Below, piece after piece: positions 53,030 through 61,408 of a stretch of 64,000 bases of DNA. The notes beneath the pieces were generated by a model. It ran no database searches. It worked only from the letters and a program-made list of their open reading frames with translations, and was not told the DNA's origin. Origin of the DNA: Azospirillum fermentarium (GTDB lineage: Bacteria; Pseudomonadota; Alphaproteobacteria; Azospirillales; Azospirillaceae). How positions within the stretch are numbered: position 1 is the stretch's first letter; each line of letters opens with the position of its first letter. A program made the translations under genes and the position numbers. The stretch is from NCBI RefSeq assembly GCF_025961205.1, contig NZ_JAOQNH010000001.1, positions 2,938,001 to 3,002,000 of the forward strand, given 5' to 3'.

Positions 53030-53800
53030 TCATACCGCCTTGACCACGCGGGCGATGGTCAGCAGATCCACCGCGGCCGCCCCGCCGGCCAGCAGCGCGC
53101 GGGCGCATTCCGCCGCCGTGGCCCCGGTGGTCAGCACGTCGTCCACCAGCACCACCCGCCGCCCGGCCAGATCCGTCTTCGCCCCCGCCCGCACGGCAAA
53201 GGCGCCGGCCACGTTGCGGCGGCGGCCCGGCCCGTCCAGCCCGCCCTGGGTGCGGGTGCGGCGGCGGCGGACCAGCAGGTCGGGGATCACCGGCACCCCG
53301 CACTCCCGCCCCACCGCCTGGGCCAGCAACGCCGATTGGTTGTAGCGGCGCATCAGCAGGCGCCAGCGGTGCAGCGGCACCGGCGCCAGCAGGCCGGCAT
53401 CGGCCAGCACGTCCGCCCCGGCACGTGCCAGCCACGCCCCGAACGGGCGGGCGGCGTGGGTGCGGTCGGCGTGCTTGAAGGCCAGGACCAGCGGACGGCT
53501 GCCGTCGTCATAGACCATCACCGACCGCGCCCGCCCGAACGGCGGCGGATCGGCCATGCAGCCGGCGCACAGCACCGTCCCCTCCACCCGATAGGCGAAG
53601 GGCAGCCCGCAACAGGCGCAATAGGGCGGTGCGATGAAGGTCAGCCGCCGCCAGCACCCGGCGCACAGGCCCCCCTGCCGCTCCACCACCGTGCCGCAGA
53701 CCAGACAGCGCGGCGGCAGCAGCGTGTCGAGCGCCAACGCCGCCGCGCGGGCCACCCGATCAGCCACCCGATGAGCCAGGGTGCCGGGCGTCATCGCCAT
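53030..53800 (-). CDS. ComF-family phosphoribosyltransferase-like protein
   Basis: 256 residues. The N-terminal half has a double zinc-ribbon with four Cys pairs (CLVCG, CAGC, CACC, CAGC). The C-terminal half is a phosphoribosyltransferase fold with the PRPP-binding loop VVLVDDVLTTGAT. NQSALLAQAVGRECG and RRRRTRTQGGLDGPGRRRNV are typical ComF motifs. Homologues are required for DNA uptake in naturally competent bacteria (ComFC); the role here is unknown. Ten bases separate it from the fliQ stop upstream. Confidence 0.93.
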   Translation of the reverse strand: MAMTPGTLAHRVADRVARAAALALDTLLPPRCLVCGTVVERQGGLCAGCWRRLTFIAPPYCACCGLPFAYRVEGTVLCAGCMADPPPFGRARSVMVYDDGSRPLVLAFKHADRTHAARPFGAWLARAGADVLADAGLLAPVPLHRWRLLMRRYNQSALLAQAVGRECGVPVIPDLLVRRRRTRTQGGLDGPGRRRNVAGAFAVRAGAKTDLAGRRVVLVDDVLTTGATAAECARALLAGGAAAVDLLTIARVVKAV

Positions 53801-53810
53801 CCCCCCGTTC

Positions 53811-54077
53811 CTATGGCAGGTGCATCATGCGGTCGAACATCAAGAGCGTGAAGTCGCGCAGCGCCATGAAGATCGCCGGGGCCGAGATGAACAGGATGAC
53901 GATGGTGCCGATGATCTTCAGGTTCTGCTGGATGGTGGCGTCCTGGATGTGGGTCACCGACTGGAACAGGGTGACGACCAGCCCGATGCCGGTGGTGATG
54001 AGCAGCGTGGGCAAGGACAGCTTGATGATGATCAGCAGAGCGTCATAGGTGACGCTGATGGCGTCTTCGATGCCCAT
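53811..54077 (-). CDS. fliQ: Flagellar export apparatus protein FliQ
   Basis: 88 residues, two membrane helices, very close to the usual 89. IISLSLPTLLI-like (LLIIIKLSLPTLLITTGIGLVVTLFQSVTHIQDATI) and PKIIGT-like segments are those of FliQ, which with FliP and FliR forms the export gate of the flagellar type III secretion system. It is isolated here; fliP and fliR do not lie in the window. The ATG at 54077 gives MGIEDAISVTYDAL. It may be cotranscribed with comF, grxC and the nitrilase gene, which is unusual. Confidence 0.9.
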   Translation of the reverse strand: MGIEDAISVTYDALLIIIKLSLPTLLITTGIGLVVTLFQSVTHIQDATIQQNLKIIGTIVILFISAPAIFMALRDFTLLMFDRMMHLP

Positions 54078-54180
54078 GTGGGCCGTTCTCCCGTGGGTCC
54101 GCCGGGGCACCATACCTCTCCCATCCGGGGGCTGCCAGGGGGATTGAGCGGACGGGGGTTAGGGATTACTCTGCGGCCCC

Positions 54181-55083
54181 ATGAGCGACACCGACATCAT
54201 GACCGTCTTCGACCGCGCCCTGGTCCGCCGCCGCCGCGACCGGGCCGCACCGGGGTTCTCCGGCTTCAATTTCCTGATGGAGGAAGTGGCCGAGCGTCTG
54301 GCCGACCGGCTGGAGGATGTGCGCCGCAGCTTCCCCACCGCCCTTGACCTGGGGTGCCGCGACGGCACGCTGGGGCGGGTGCTGGCGGGGCGCAAGGGCA
54401 TCGAAACGCTGGTGTCGTGCGACCTGTCCCCCGCCTTCGCCGCCCAGGCCGCCGCCGGGGGGGCCGGCCTGGTGGTCGCGGCGGATGAAGAGGCGCTGCC
54501 GTTCGCCGAGGGCGCCTTCGATCTGGTGGTCAGCGCGCTGGACCTGCACTGGGTCAACGACCTGCCGGGTGCGCTTTTGCAGATCCGCCGCAGCCTGAAG
54601 CCCGACGGCTTCTTCTGCGCCGCCATGCTGGGCGGGGAAACGCTGATGGAACTGCGCCGCTGCCTGATCGACGCGGAACTGGAGATGTGCGGCGGCATGA
54701 GCCCCCGCGTGTCCCCCTTTGCCGAGATCCGCGACGCCGGGCGGCTGATGCAGCGGGCGGGGTTCGCCCTGCCGGTGGTGGATTCCGACACGCTGACCGT
54801 CACCTACACCGACGCCTTGGCCCTGATGCGCGACCTGCGCGGCATGGGGGAAACCAACACCGTGCTGGCCCGGCGCAAGGTGCCGGCCCGGCGCGGCATG
54901 CTGTTCGACGCCGCCCGCCGCTATGCCGAGCATTACGCGGAAGAGGACGGGCGCATCCCCGCCACCTTCCAGATCCTCTATCTGGCCGGCTGGGCGCCCC
55001 ACGAAAGCCAGCAGCAGCCACTGGCCCCCGGCAGCGGGCAGGTTCACCTGTCCGACGTGCTGAAACCGGGCGGGTGCGGGTAA
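54181..55083 (+). CDS. BioC/NDUFAF5-like SAM methyltransferase family protein
   Basis: 300 residues. IMTVFDRALVRRRRDRAAP at the N-terminus, ALDLGCRDGTLGRVLAG (SAM motif I), ALPFAEGAFDLVVSALDLHWVNDLPGAL and FCAAMLGGETLMELR match the alphaproteobacterial and mitochondrial NDUFAF5 group. The mitochondrial member hydroxylates an arginine of complex I during assembly; bacterial members are often labelled BioC-like. Which function applies here is not certain. Divergent from fliQ, convergent with the membrane protein gene at 55085. Confidence 0.85.
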   Translation: MSDTDIMTVFDRALVRRRRDRAAPGFSGFNFLMEEVAERLADRLEDVRRSFPTALDLGCRDGTLGRVLAGRKGIETLVSCDLSPAFAAQAAAGGAGLVVAADEEALPFAEGAFDLVVSALDLHWVNDLPGALLQIRRSLKPDGFFCAAMLGGETLMELRRCLIDAELEMCGGMSPRVSPFAEIRDAGRLMQRAGFALPVVDSDTLTVTYTDALALMRDLRGMGETNTVLARRKVPARRGMLFDAARRYAEHYAEEDGRIPATFQILYLAGWAPHESQQQPLAPGSGQVHLSDVLKPGGCG

Positions 55084-55084
55084 C

Positions 55085-55849
55085 TCAGGCGACCCCGGCC
55101 AGCAGCCGCCACGCCATCCACCCCAGCACCCCGGCGTTGACCACCATGATGAACGGGGCCACGCGGGCGACGGCGCCACGCCACGCCCGCCCGGCCATGT
55201 GCCCGGCCAGCCCCACAGCCACCAGGCTGGGCACGGTGCCCAGCGCGAAGGCGCCCATGCCCAGCGCACCCGTCAGCGCGCTGCCGCTGGCCGCCGCCAC
55301 CGCCACCGCGCCATAGAGCAGCCCGCAGGGAATGAAGCCCAAGGCCACCCCCAGCCCATAGCCGCGCCAGCCGGTGGGGTTGCCGAACAGCGGGCGGGCC
55401 AGCCGCGCCACCCCCTCGCCCCACCCGCGGGTCCAGCGCCCCCCGTGGGGCAGCCACGCCGACAGGCCGCGCACGGCGTATCCCAGAAAGAACAGGGCGG
55501 CGAACAGCAGCAGCGCCGCCGACAGCCAGCGCAGGCCCGGCATGGCCCCCACATGCCCGGCCATGGCCGCCGCCGCCCCCCCGATGCCGGCATAGGTGGT
55601 GGCACGGCCCAGATGGTACGGCACCGCCGCCGCCCCGATCAGCCGGTGGAATTCGCTCATGCGGTCGATGGACAGCCGCTCCAGCTTGGCCGTCACCTGG
55701 GCCAGCACGAAGGGGCCGCACATGCCGGCGCAATGGGTCGCCCCCCCCACCAGCCCGGCGGACAGCAGCGCCACCAGAAAACCGGAGTCACGGTCGATGA
55801 CCACGGCACACTGGTTGAGACCCTCGTGAAGCAGCGACAGCACATCCAC
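55085..55849 (-). CDS. TauE/SafE-like (DsbD_2-type) membrane protein
   Basis: 254 residues, six hydrophobic segments. The hallmark is GGATHCAGMCGPFVLAQ near residue 37, with two Cys and a His in the first helix, and ALGFIPCGLLYGAVAVAA in a later helix. This HCxxMCGP subgroup (DsbD_2/UreH-like) is often linked to copper handling and cytochrome oxidase assembly. The gene has no such neighbour here. The start is GTG. The stop is one base from that of the convergent methyltransferase. Confidence 0.85.
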   Translation of the reverse strand: MDVLSLLHEGLNQCAVVIDRDSGFLVALLSAGLVGGATHCAGMCGPFVLAQVTAKLERLSIDRMSEFHRLIGAAAVPYHLGRATTYAGIGGAAAAMAGHVGAMPGLRWLSAALLLFAALFFLGYAVRGLSAWLPHGGRWTRGWGEGVARLARPLFGNPTGWRGYGLGVALGFIPCGLLYGAVAVAAASGSALTGALGMGAFALGTVPSLVAVGLAGHMAGRAWRGAVARVAPFIMVVNAGVLGWMAWRLLAGVA

Positions 55850-55940
55850 GGCACGGACACCCGGCAGGGGGAAGACGATGCCCGCACCCTACACAGGCCG
55901 GGCGCCCGCGGCCTTGCGCTAGGTCAAGGCCGGGGGGAGG

Positions 55941-56390
55941 TCAGGGCTGGGGAAGCGGCGGCATCGCATCGGCGGCGAAGGCACGCAGCAGGTCGGCCAG
56001 GTCACCCTCGTTCACCAGGGATGCCGCTTCCAGCGGGTCCATCCAGCGGCGTTCGCGCTGGCCCTTTTCCGGCCAGGACTCCAGTTCCTGCTCCACCGCC
56101 AGCAAAAAGACCTGCACGGCGCAGGCCCGCGCCTTGCCGGACTTCATCCGCTTGTCGTAATGGTAAACCCCACAGGGTTTGGACGACACGCGGCCCAGCA
56201 GTCCGGCCTCCTCGAAGGCTTCGCGGGCGGCCATGTCGTGGGGCTTGGTGCGCTTTTCCGGCCAGCCCTTGGGAATGATCCAGCGCCCGGTGTCCCGCGA
56301 GGTGATGAGCATCACCTGACGCACGCCGTCGATGTCACGGTACGGGAGGGCCGCGTACTGGTCGCGGGGCTGGCGCTTCACGGCGTTCAT
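55941..56390 (-). CDS. Nudix hydrolase (diphosphoinositol polyphosphate phosphohydrolase-like)
   Basis: 149 residues. The Nudix box is GWPEKRTKPHDMAAREAFEEAGL; the first consensus Glu is replaced by Thr, but REAFEEAG with the metal-binding Glu residues is intact. TGRWIIPKGWPEK is typical of the DIPP-like alphaproteobacterial group. Substrates could be dinucleoside polyphosphates or inorganic polyphosphate; not determinable from sequence. Between a membrane protein gene and crcB on the same strand. Confidence 0.88.
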   Translation of the reverse strand: MNAVKRQPRDQYAALPYRDIDGVRQVMLITSRDTGRWIIPKGWPEKRTKPHDMAAREAFEEAGLLGRVSSKPCGVYHYDKRMKSGKARACAVQVFLLAVEQELESWPEKGQRERRWMDPLEAASLVNEGDLADLLRAFAADAMPPLPQP

Positions 56391-56414
56391 ATCACCTGTA
56401 TGCTTCGTAACGGG

Positions 56415-56798
56415 TTACGGCTCCAGCAGCGTGGCGGCCAGATGGCCCCCCCACACCGCGGCAAGACAAAGAACAACCGACAGCACCACATTCATCCCCG
56501 CCCCCAGCCATTCGCCCTCGCGCAGCAGTTCCAGGGTCTGCAGGCTGAAGCTGGAGAAGGTGGTGTATCCGCCGCACAGCCCGACCGTGATGAACAGCCG
56601 GGCGTCGCCGGGAACGGCGAACCGCGATCCCGGCGCCGTCAGCGTGGCGGCCAGACCGATCACGAACGACCCCAGGATGTTGATGAGCACGGTTCCCACC
56701 GGAAAGCGCAGACCGAAGGCCGCCGCCCAGTTGGAGCACGCGAACCGGGCCATGCCGCCCAGCGCGCTGCCCAGCGCGATCCACAGATAGGTTGCCAT
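56415..56798 (-). CDS. crcB: Fluoride ion channel CrcB/Fluc
   Basis: 127 residues, four membrane helices. GGMARFACSNW, GTVLINILGSFVIGL (the conserved Asn), and GGYTTFSSFSLQ are the Fluc signatures. The channel lets fluoride leave the cell as a dual-topology dimer. No room exists for a fluoride riboswitch in the 31 bases between it and the oxidase gene upstream. GGGAAAAC precedes the ATG. Confidence 0.95.
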   Translation of the reverse strand: MATYLWIALGSALGGMARFACSNWAAAFGLRFPVGTVLINILGSFVIGLAATLTAPGSRFAVPGDARLFITVGLCGGYTTFSSFSLQTLELLREGEWLGAGMNVVLSVVLCLAAVWGGHLAATLLEP

Positions 56799-56829
56799 TC
56801 CCCGTTTTCCCAGCCTGTCCGCCGCCGGA

Positions 56830-58248
56830 TCAGGGCAGCATCTTGCCGGGGTTCATCAGCCCGCGCGGGTCCAGGGCCGCCTTGACGGCGCGCAACATGG
56901 CCATTTCCACCGGGCTCTTGATATGCGGCATATCGTCCTTCTTGAACCGCCCCACCCCGTGCTCGGCGGAGATGGAGCCGTCCAGGTCCAGGATGATCTC
57001 GTTCACCACATGGCAGATGTCGTCCCAGCGGGCGAGATAGGCGGCGGTGTCGGCCCCTTCGGGCTGGGTCAGGTTGAAGTGGATGTTGCCGTCGCCAACG
57101 TGGCCGAACGGCACCGGGCGGATGCCGGGGCACGCCGCCTCCACCGCCGCGGTGGCGCGCGCGATGAACTCCGCCACCTTGGACACCGGCACCGACACGT
57201 CGTTCTTGATGGACCCCCCGGCGTGCTTCTGCGCCTCCACGATGGCTTCGCGGATGAACCAGAGCTGCTTGGCCTGCCCTTCGGACGCGGCAATGGTGGC
57301 GTCGGTGGCCAGTTCCGCCTCGAACGCTTCGCCCAGGGCGGCTTCGAAGTTGTCGCGGAAGGCGTCCGACCGGGTGCCGGCGGTCATTTCCACCAGCACG
57401 TACCACGGCGACGGCTCCGACAGCGGGTCGATGGTGCCGGGCACGTGCTTCAGCGCGAAATCCAGCGCGCGGCGGGCCATCAGCTCGAACGCCGTCACCC
57501 CGTCGCCCGACGCGGCGCGCAGGCGGGCCAGCAGTTCGATGGCCGCATCCGGGCTGGGCACCGCGACGAACGCGGTTTCCACCTGCCGCGGGCGGGGATA
57601 GAGCTTCAGCACCGCGCCGGTGACGATGCCCAGCGTGCCCTCCGCCCCGATGAACAGGTGCTTCAGGTCATAGCCGGTGTTGTTCTTGCGCAACGACCGC
57701 AGCCCGTCCCACACCGACCCGTCGGGCAGCACCACCTCCAGCCCCAGCACCAGATCGCGGGTGTTGCCGTAGCGGATGGTCATGGTGCCGCCGGCGTTGG
57801 TGGAGATCAGGCCGCCGATCTGCGCCGTGCCCTCCGCACCCAGGCTGAGCGGCAGCAGCCGGTCCTGGTCCGCCGCCACCTGCTGCAACGTCTGGAGCAC
57901 GCAGCCGGCGTCCACGGTCATGGTGTAGTTCAGCGGGTCCACATTGCGCACCCGGTTCAGCCGCGACAGGCTGAGCACGATGTCGTGGCCGTCCTCGTAC
58001 GGGATGGAGCCGCCGACCAGGCTGGTGTTGCCGCCCTGGGGCACGATGGGCTGCCCGGCCTCGGCGCACGCCTTGACCACCGCCGCCACCTCCTCCACCG
58101 TCGCCGGGCGCACCACCGCCGGGCTGCCGCCGACGAACCGCCCGCGCGCCTCGGCCAGATAGGGCTGCATGTCCGCGGGGTCGGTCAGAAGCCCCTTGGG
58201 GCCGACGATGGACAGGATGCGGTCGAGCAGAGCGGCGGTGCTGGTCAT
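56830..58248 (-). CDS. FAD-binding oxidoreductase (GlcD / D-2-hydroxyacid dehydrogenase type)
   Basis: 472 residues. N-terminal FAD_binding_4 domain (PIVPQGGNTSLVGGSIPY, LPLSLGAEGTAQIGGLISTNAGG) and C-terminal FAD-oxidase C domain (FGHVGDGNIHFNLTQPEG, AEHGVGRFKK, with the His residues that bind metal and substrate). This is the D-lactate/D-2-hydroxyglutarate/glycolate oxidase family; the exact substrate is not clear. Transcribed with sua5 upstream (99 bases) and crcB downstream (31 bases). Confidence 0.93.
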   Translation of the reverse strand: MTSTAALLDRILSIVGPKGLLTDPADMQPYLAEARGRFVGGSPAVVRPATVEEVAAVVKACAEAGQPIVPQGGNTSLVGGSIPYEDGHDIVLSLSRLNRVRNVDPLNYTMTVDAGCVLQTLQQVAADQDRLLPLSLGAEGTAQIGGLISTNAGGTMTIRYGNTRDLVLGLEVVLPDGSVWDGLRSLRKNNTGYDLKHLFIGAEGTLGIVTGAVLKLYPRPRQVETAFVAVPSPDAAIELLARLRAASGDGVTAFELMARRALDFALKHVPGTIDPLSEPSPWYVLVEMTAGTRSDAFRDNFEAALGEAFEAELATDATIAASEGQAKQLWFIREAIVEAQKHAGGSIKNDVSVPVSKVAEFIARATAAVEAACPGIRPVPFGHVGDGNIHFNLTQPEGADTAAYLARWDDICHVVNEIILDLDGSISAEHGVGRFKKDDMPHIKSPVEMAMLRAVKAALDPRGLMNPGKMLP

Positions 58249-58347
58249 GGCGGCAAGCTTTCGGATGGACGAATCGGAAAAGGGTCGCAGGGAACCTGCA
58301 CCCTATCCCGTTGCGCCCCCGATTTCCACACCTGCCGGGCGAAAACC

Positions 58348-59355
58348 CTACCGCGGGGCGGCGGCGCGGCGCAGGCGGTCGTTGATGGCGGTGCCCAGCC
58401 CCGCTTCGGGGATCGGCATGACGGCGATGGCCCGCACCGCGGGCTTGTCCAACTGCCGCAGGAAGGCGAAGAGATTGGCCGCCGCCTCGTTCAGGTCGCC
58501 GGTGGGCGACAGGTTCAGGCGCGTCACGCCGCCGCGGATCAACTGGTCGGGGCCGAAGGCCAGCAGCGCCTCGTCCGCCGCCACATCCAGCGCGTTCAGC
58601 CGCACGCCGGCAGCGGGGGCGTAGTGGCTGAGCAGCTGGCCGGGGGATTTCTTCGGCGACTCCGAGCCATCGCCCCCGACGGTGGCGATGGGCAGGCCCA
58701 GGAGGCGTTCCATATCCTCGCGCAGCACGGCACCGGGACGCAGCAGCACCGGCTCGTCCCCCGACAGGTCGAGCACGGTGGATTCCACCCCCACCGGGCA
58801 GCGCCCGCCGGCCAGGACCAGCGGCACCCGCTCGCCCAGGCTTTCCACCACGTGCAGCGGCGTGGTCGGGCTGACCGCGCCCGAACGGTTGGCGCTGGGG
58901 GCGGCGACCGGGCAGCGGGCGGCGCGCAGCAGCGCTTGGGCCACCGGGTGGCCGGGCACGCGGATGGCGACCGTATCCAGCCCCGCCGACACCAGCAGCG
59001 ACAGCCCCGCCCCCGCCTTGCGCGGCAGCACCAGCGTCAGCGGCCCCGGCCAATGCTGTTCGGCCAGCGCCACGGCGCGGGCGTCGAAGTCCGCGAAGTC
59101 CTGCGCCTCGGCCAGCGAGGGCACGTGGACGATCAGCGGGTTGAAATGGGGCCGCCCCTTGGCCGCGAAGATGGCCGCCACCGCCTGATCGCTGGTGGCG
59201 TCGGCGCCCAGCCCATAGACGGTTTCGGTGGGAAAGGCCACCAGCGCGCCGGAGCGCAGCAGGTCGGCCCCCCGCGCCAGGGACGCGGCGGTGGGCGGCT
59301 GGATCTGCAGCGGGCGCGGGGCCGCGGACGGGGGGGTGGAGGCTTGGTCGGTCAC
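58348..59355 (-). CDS. L-threonylcarbamoyladenylate synthase (TsaC2/Sua5 with C-terminal domain)
   Basis: 335 residues. Makes threonylcarbamoyl-AMP for the t6A modification of tRNA. The YrdC domain has GALVAFPTETVYGLGADA, AKGRPHFNPLIVHV and SANRSGAVSPT; the long Sua5 C-terminal domain begins after SPGQLLSHYAP. The two-domain form is the archaeal/Bacillus-type Sua5, also common in alphaproteobacteria. Start is uncertain: GTG at 59355 was chosen, GTG at 59433 is also open. Confidence 0.95.
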   Translation of the reverse strand: MTDQASTPPSAAPRPLQIQPPTAASLARGADLLRSGALVAFPTETVYGLGADATSDQAVAAIFAAKGRPHFNPLIVHVPSLAEAQDFADFDARAVALAEQHWPGPLTLVLPRKAGAGLSLLVSAGLDTVAIRVPGHPVAQALLRAARCPVAAPSANRSGAVSPTTPLHVVESLGERVPLVLAGGRCPVGVESTVLDLSGDEPVLLRPGAVLREDMERLLGLPIATVGGDGSESPKKSPGQLLSHYAPAAGVRLNALDVAADEALLAFGPDQLIRGGVTRLNLSPTGDLNEAAANLFAFLRQLDKPAVRAIAVMPIPEAGLGTAINDRLRRAAAPR

Positions 59356-59503
59356 GGGCGGGGTTCTAGCGGATCGTTCGCACAGGGTCAAAGCGGATGG
59401 GGCAAAGCGCCGGGTTGCGCATGGCAGCCCCACGCTTTATGACGGACATCCGGGTCCAGACACCAGCAAGATGCCCCGCCCCCACGAAAAGGAAAGGCAC
59501 ACC

Positions 59504-60151
59504 ATGGCCGGCAAGATCTTCACCGTGGCGCAACAAAAGGGCGGGGCCGGCAAGACCACGCTGACCGCCCATCTCGCCATCGCCTGGACCCAGCTGGGCC
59601 ACCGGGTCGCCACCGTGGACATCGACCCCCAGGGCAGCCTGTCCCGCTGGGTGGAGGTGCGGGCGGCGGCGCGCGGCGGCGATCCCGGCTTCACCCACGC
59701 CCGCATCACCGGCTGGCGCACCCAGGGCGAGGTGGAAAAGCTGGCCCGCACCCACGACGTGGTGGTGATCGACAGCCCGCCCCACGCCCAGACCGAAGCC
59801 CGCATCGCCGTGCGCGCCGCCCATCTGGTGATCGCCCCCGTCCAGCCCAGCCCCATGGACCTGTGGGCCACCGGCCCGACGCTGGACCTGGCGAAACAGG
59901 AAAAGCGCCCGCTGGTGCTGGTGCTGAACCGCGTGCCGCCGCGGGCCAGGATCGCCGACGAGCTGGTGGCCGCGGTGCAGGACCTGGCCAACCCGCCCGA
60001 CGTCGCCATCGCCCTGACCCAGGTGGGCAACCGCACCGCCTATGCCGGCACGCTGATGACCGGCCTGTCCGCCACCGAAAGCCCGCGCAAGACCCAGGCC
60101 GGGGCCGAGATGCAGGAGCTGGCGGCGGAGATTCTGCGCCGGGGGGGATGA
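59504..60151 (+). CDS. Orphan ParA-family ATPase
   Basis: 215 residues. The deviant Walker A is AQQKGGAGKTTL at about 9-20, the Walker A' is VDIDPQGSL, and Walker B is VVVIDSPPHAQTEARIAV. No ParB or centromere-like gene follows, so it belongs to the group of single ParA proteins that position plasmids, chromosomes, or protein clusters such as cytoplasmic chemoreceptors. Nothing adjacent reveals which. AAAAGGAAAGG precedes the ATG. Transcribed away from sua5. Confidence 0.9.
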   Translation: MAGKIFTVAQQKGGAGKTTLTAHLAIAWTQLGHRVATVDIDPQGSLSRWVEVRAAARGGDPGFTHARITGWRTQGEVEKLARTHDVVVIDSPPHAQTEARIAVRAAHLVIAPVQPSPMDLWATGPTLDLAKQEKRPLVLVLNRVPPRARIADELVAAVQDLANPPDVAIALTQVGNRTAYAGTLMTGLSATESPRKTQAGAEMQELAAEILRRGG

Positions 60152-60291
60152 GAGGCGGTCCCCGCGGTGGCCATGAAAACAGTTGCGGGGGCATTGTAAT
60201 CTATGCATGTTACCGGCATCTTTAGGTCGCAAATGAAACGGCGCGCTCTGGCCTTATCTGTTTGCCGCATCCCAAAGGGCCTTCTCCTTAT

Positions 60292-61389
60292 ATGGCGCAA
60301 AATATGGCGCAAACAGAGAATCATTCCGGCTTTTCCCACTCCGCGCCAATCGAGATTATTCAACTATACCGTGCCATCGCCGCCATAGCCGTCTTTATGT
60401 ATCATGCTTATATTTTCTCGAACGCGTTCTTATTGATTAAATCTCCTGACTGGTTCCGGTTTATCTTCGGTCATGGCAAGTATGGCGTCGATTTCTTTTT
60501 TACTTTGTCCGGCTTCATCATCCTGAATGCCCATTATCAGGACCAGGATACTCTCGCATCGTCCAAGCGCTATGCCTTGAAACGAGGGATCCGGATTTTT
60601 CCGGCATATCTGCCAATATCCATAATATCTTTGATTGTTTACTCCCTAGATCCGAACATCGGATTGAAGACAAAAGAAAACATAAGCATCATATCTTCGC
60701 TTTTTCTCATACCGTCCTCTGGCCATCCGGCGCTCAGCGCTGCCTGGACCCTGATTCATGAAACAATATTTTATACGATTTTTTTAGCGTACTTCTTTTG
60801 GAGGAAGGCTTTTTTCGCCATCATCGGCCTCTGGGCATTGATCATGGCGCTGAACGTGCTGCTGCCGCTGGGGCTGGCAAGCAACGCGGTTTCCGCCAAG
60901 GTTCTCAGCCCCATCAACCTGGAGTTTATCGGCGGGCTGATATGCGCCTTTGTATGGCGGCGCGTCAATGCGGGAACCGCCACGGGAATTGCCCTGCTTC
61001 TTTCCGGTGTGGCCGGTCTTGTGGTGGTTGTCGGGACCGGTTTCATCACGAACGTCCATCACCGCTGGATCCTTGGCATCCCCTTCGCGCTCATCCTGCT
61101 GGGCGGATGCTATCTGGAGAAGGGGCGCGGCCTCAACATGCCCCGCCCGGCCCTGGCGCTGGGCGATGCAAGCTATGCCCTTTACCTGATCCATGCCCCG
61201 CTGATTTCGGTGATGTTCCGGGTGGTTCCCGGCATCAACAGATCCCTGGGCGCCCTTGGCCCGGCCGCGGAATGGGCGGTGACGGTTTCCCTCACCGCCG
61301 GGCTCTGCATCCTGGCGGCGCTGCTCTACCACAGGCTTTATGAACGCCCGGTCCTGAGCTTTCTCCACGCCAGGATGCTGAGCCCCTGA
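60292..61389 (+). CDS. Acyltransferase 3 family membrane protein
   Basis: 365 residues, about ten membrane segments. The family hallmarks are IIQLYRAIAAIAVFMYHAY (with the catalytic-type His), GHGKYGVDFFFTLSGFII and RYALKRGIRIFPAY. These enzymes move acyl groups (often acetyl) to sugars of lipopolysaccharide, exopolysaccharide or peptidoglycan. The 5' half is AT-rich with codons rare elsewhere in the window (ATA, TTA, TCT), whereas the last third is GC-rich. ATGs at 60292 and 60304 are both possible starts. Confidence 0.88.
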   Translation: MAQNMAQTENHSGFSHSAPIEIIQLYRAIAAIAVFMYHAYIFSNAFLLIKSPDWFRFIFGHGKYGVDFFFTLSGFIILNAHYQDQDTLASSKRYALKRGIRIFPAYLPISIISLIVYSLDPNIGLKTKENISIISSLFLIPSSGHPALSAAWTLIHETIFYTIFLAYFFWRKAFFAIIGLWALIMALNVLLPLGLASNAVSAKVLSPINLEFIGGLICAFVWRRVNAGTATGIALLLSGVAGLVVVVGTGFITNVHHRWILGIPFALILLGGCYLEKGRGLNMPRPALALGDASYALYLIHAPLISVMFRVVPGINRSLGALGPAAEWAVTVSLTAGLCILAALLYHRLYERPVLSFLHARMLSP

Positions 61390-61408
61390 GCCGGAAAGAG
61401 GTGGCCGG

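Noticed and set aside
56799..56829. Possible fluoride riboswitch before crcB
   Set aside because: Only 31 bases separate crcB from the upstream oxidase gene, too short for the known aptamer.
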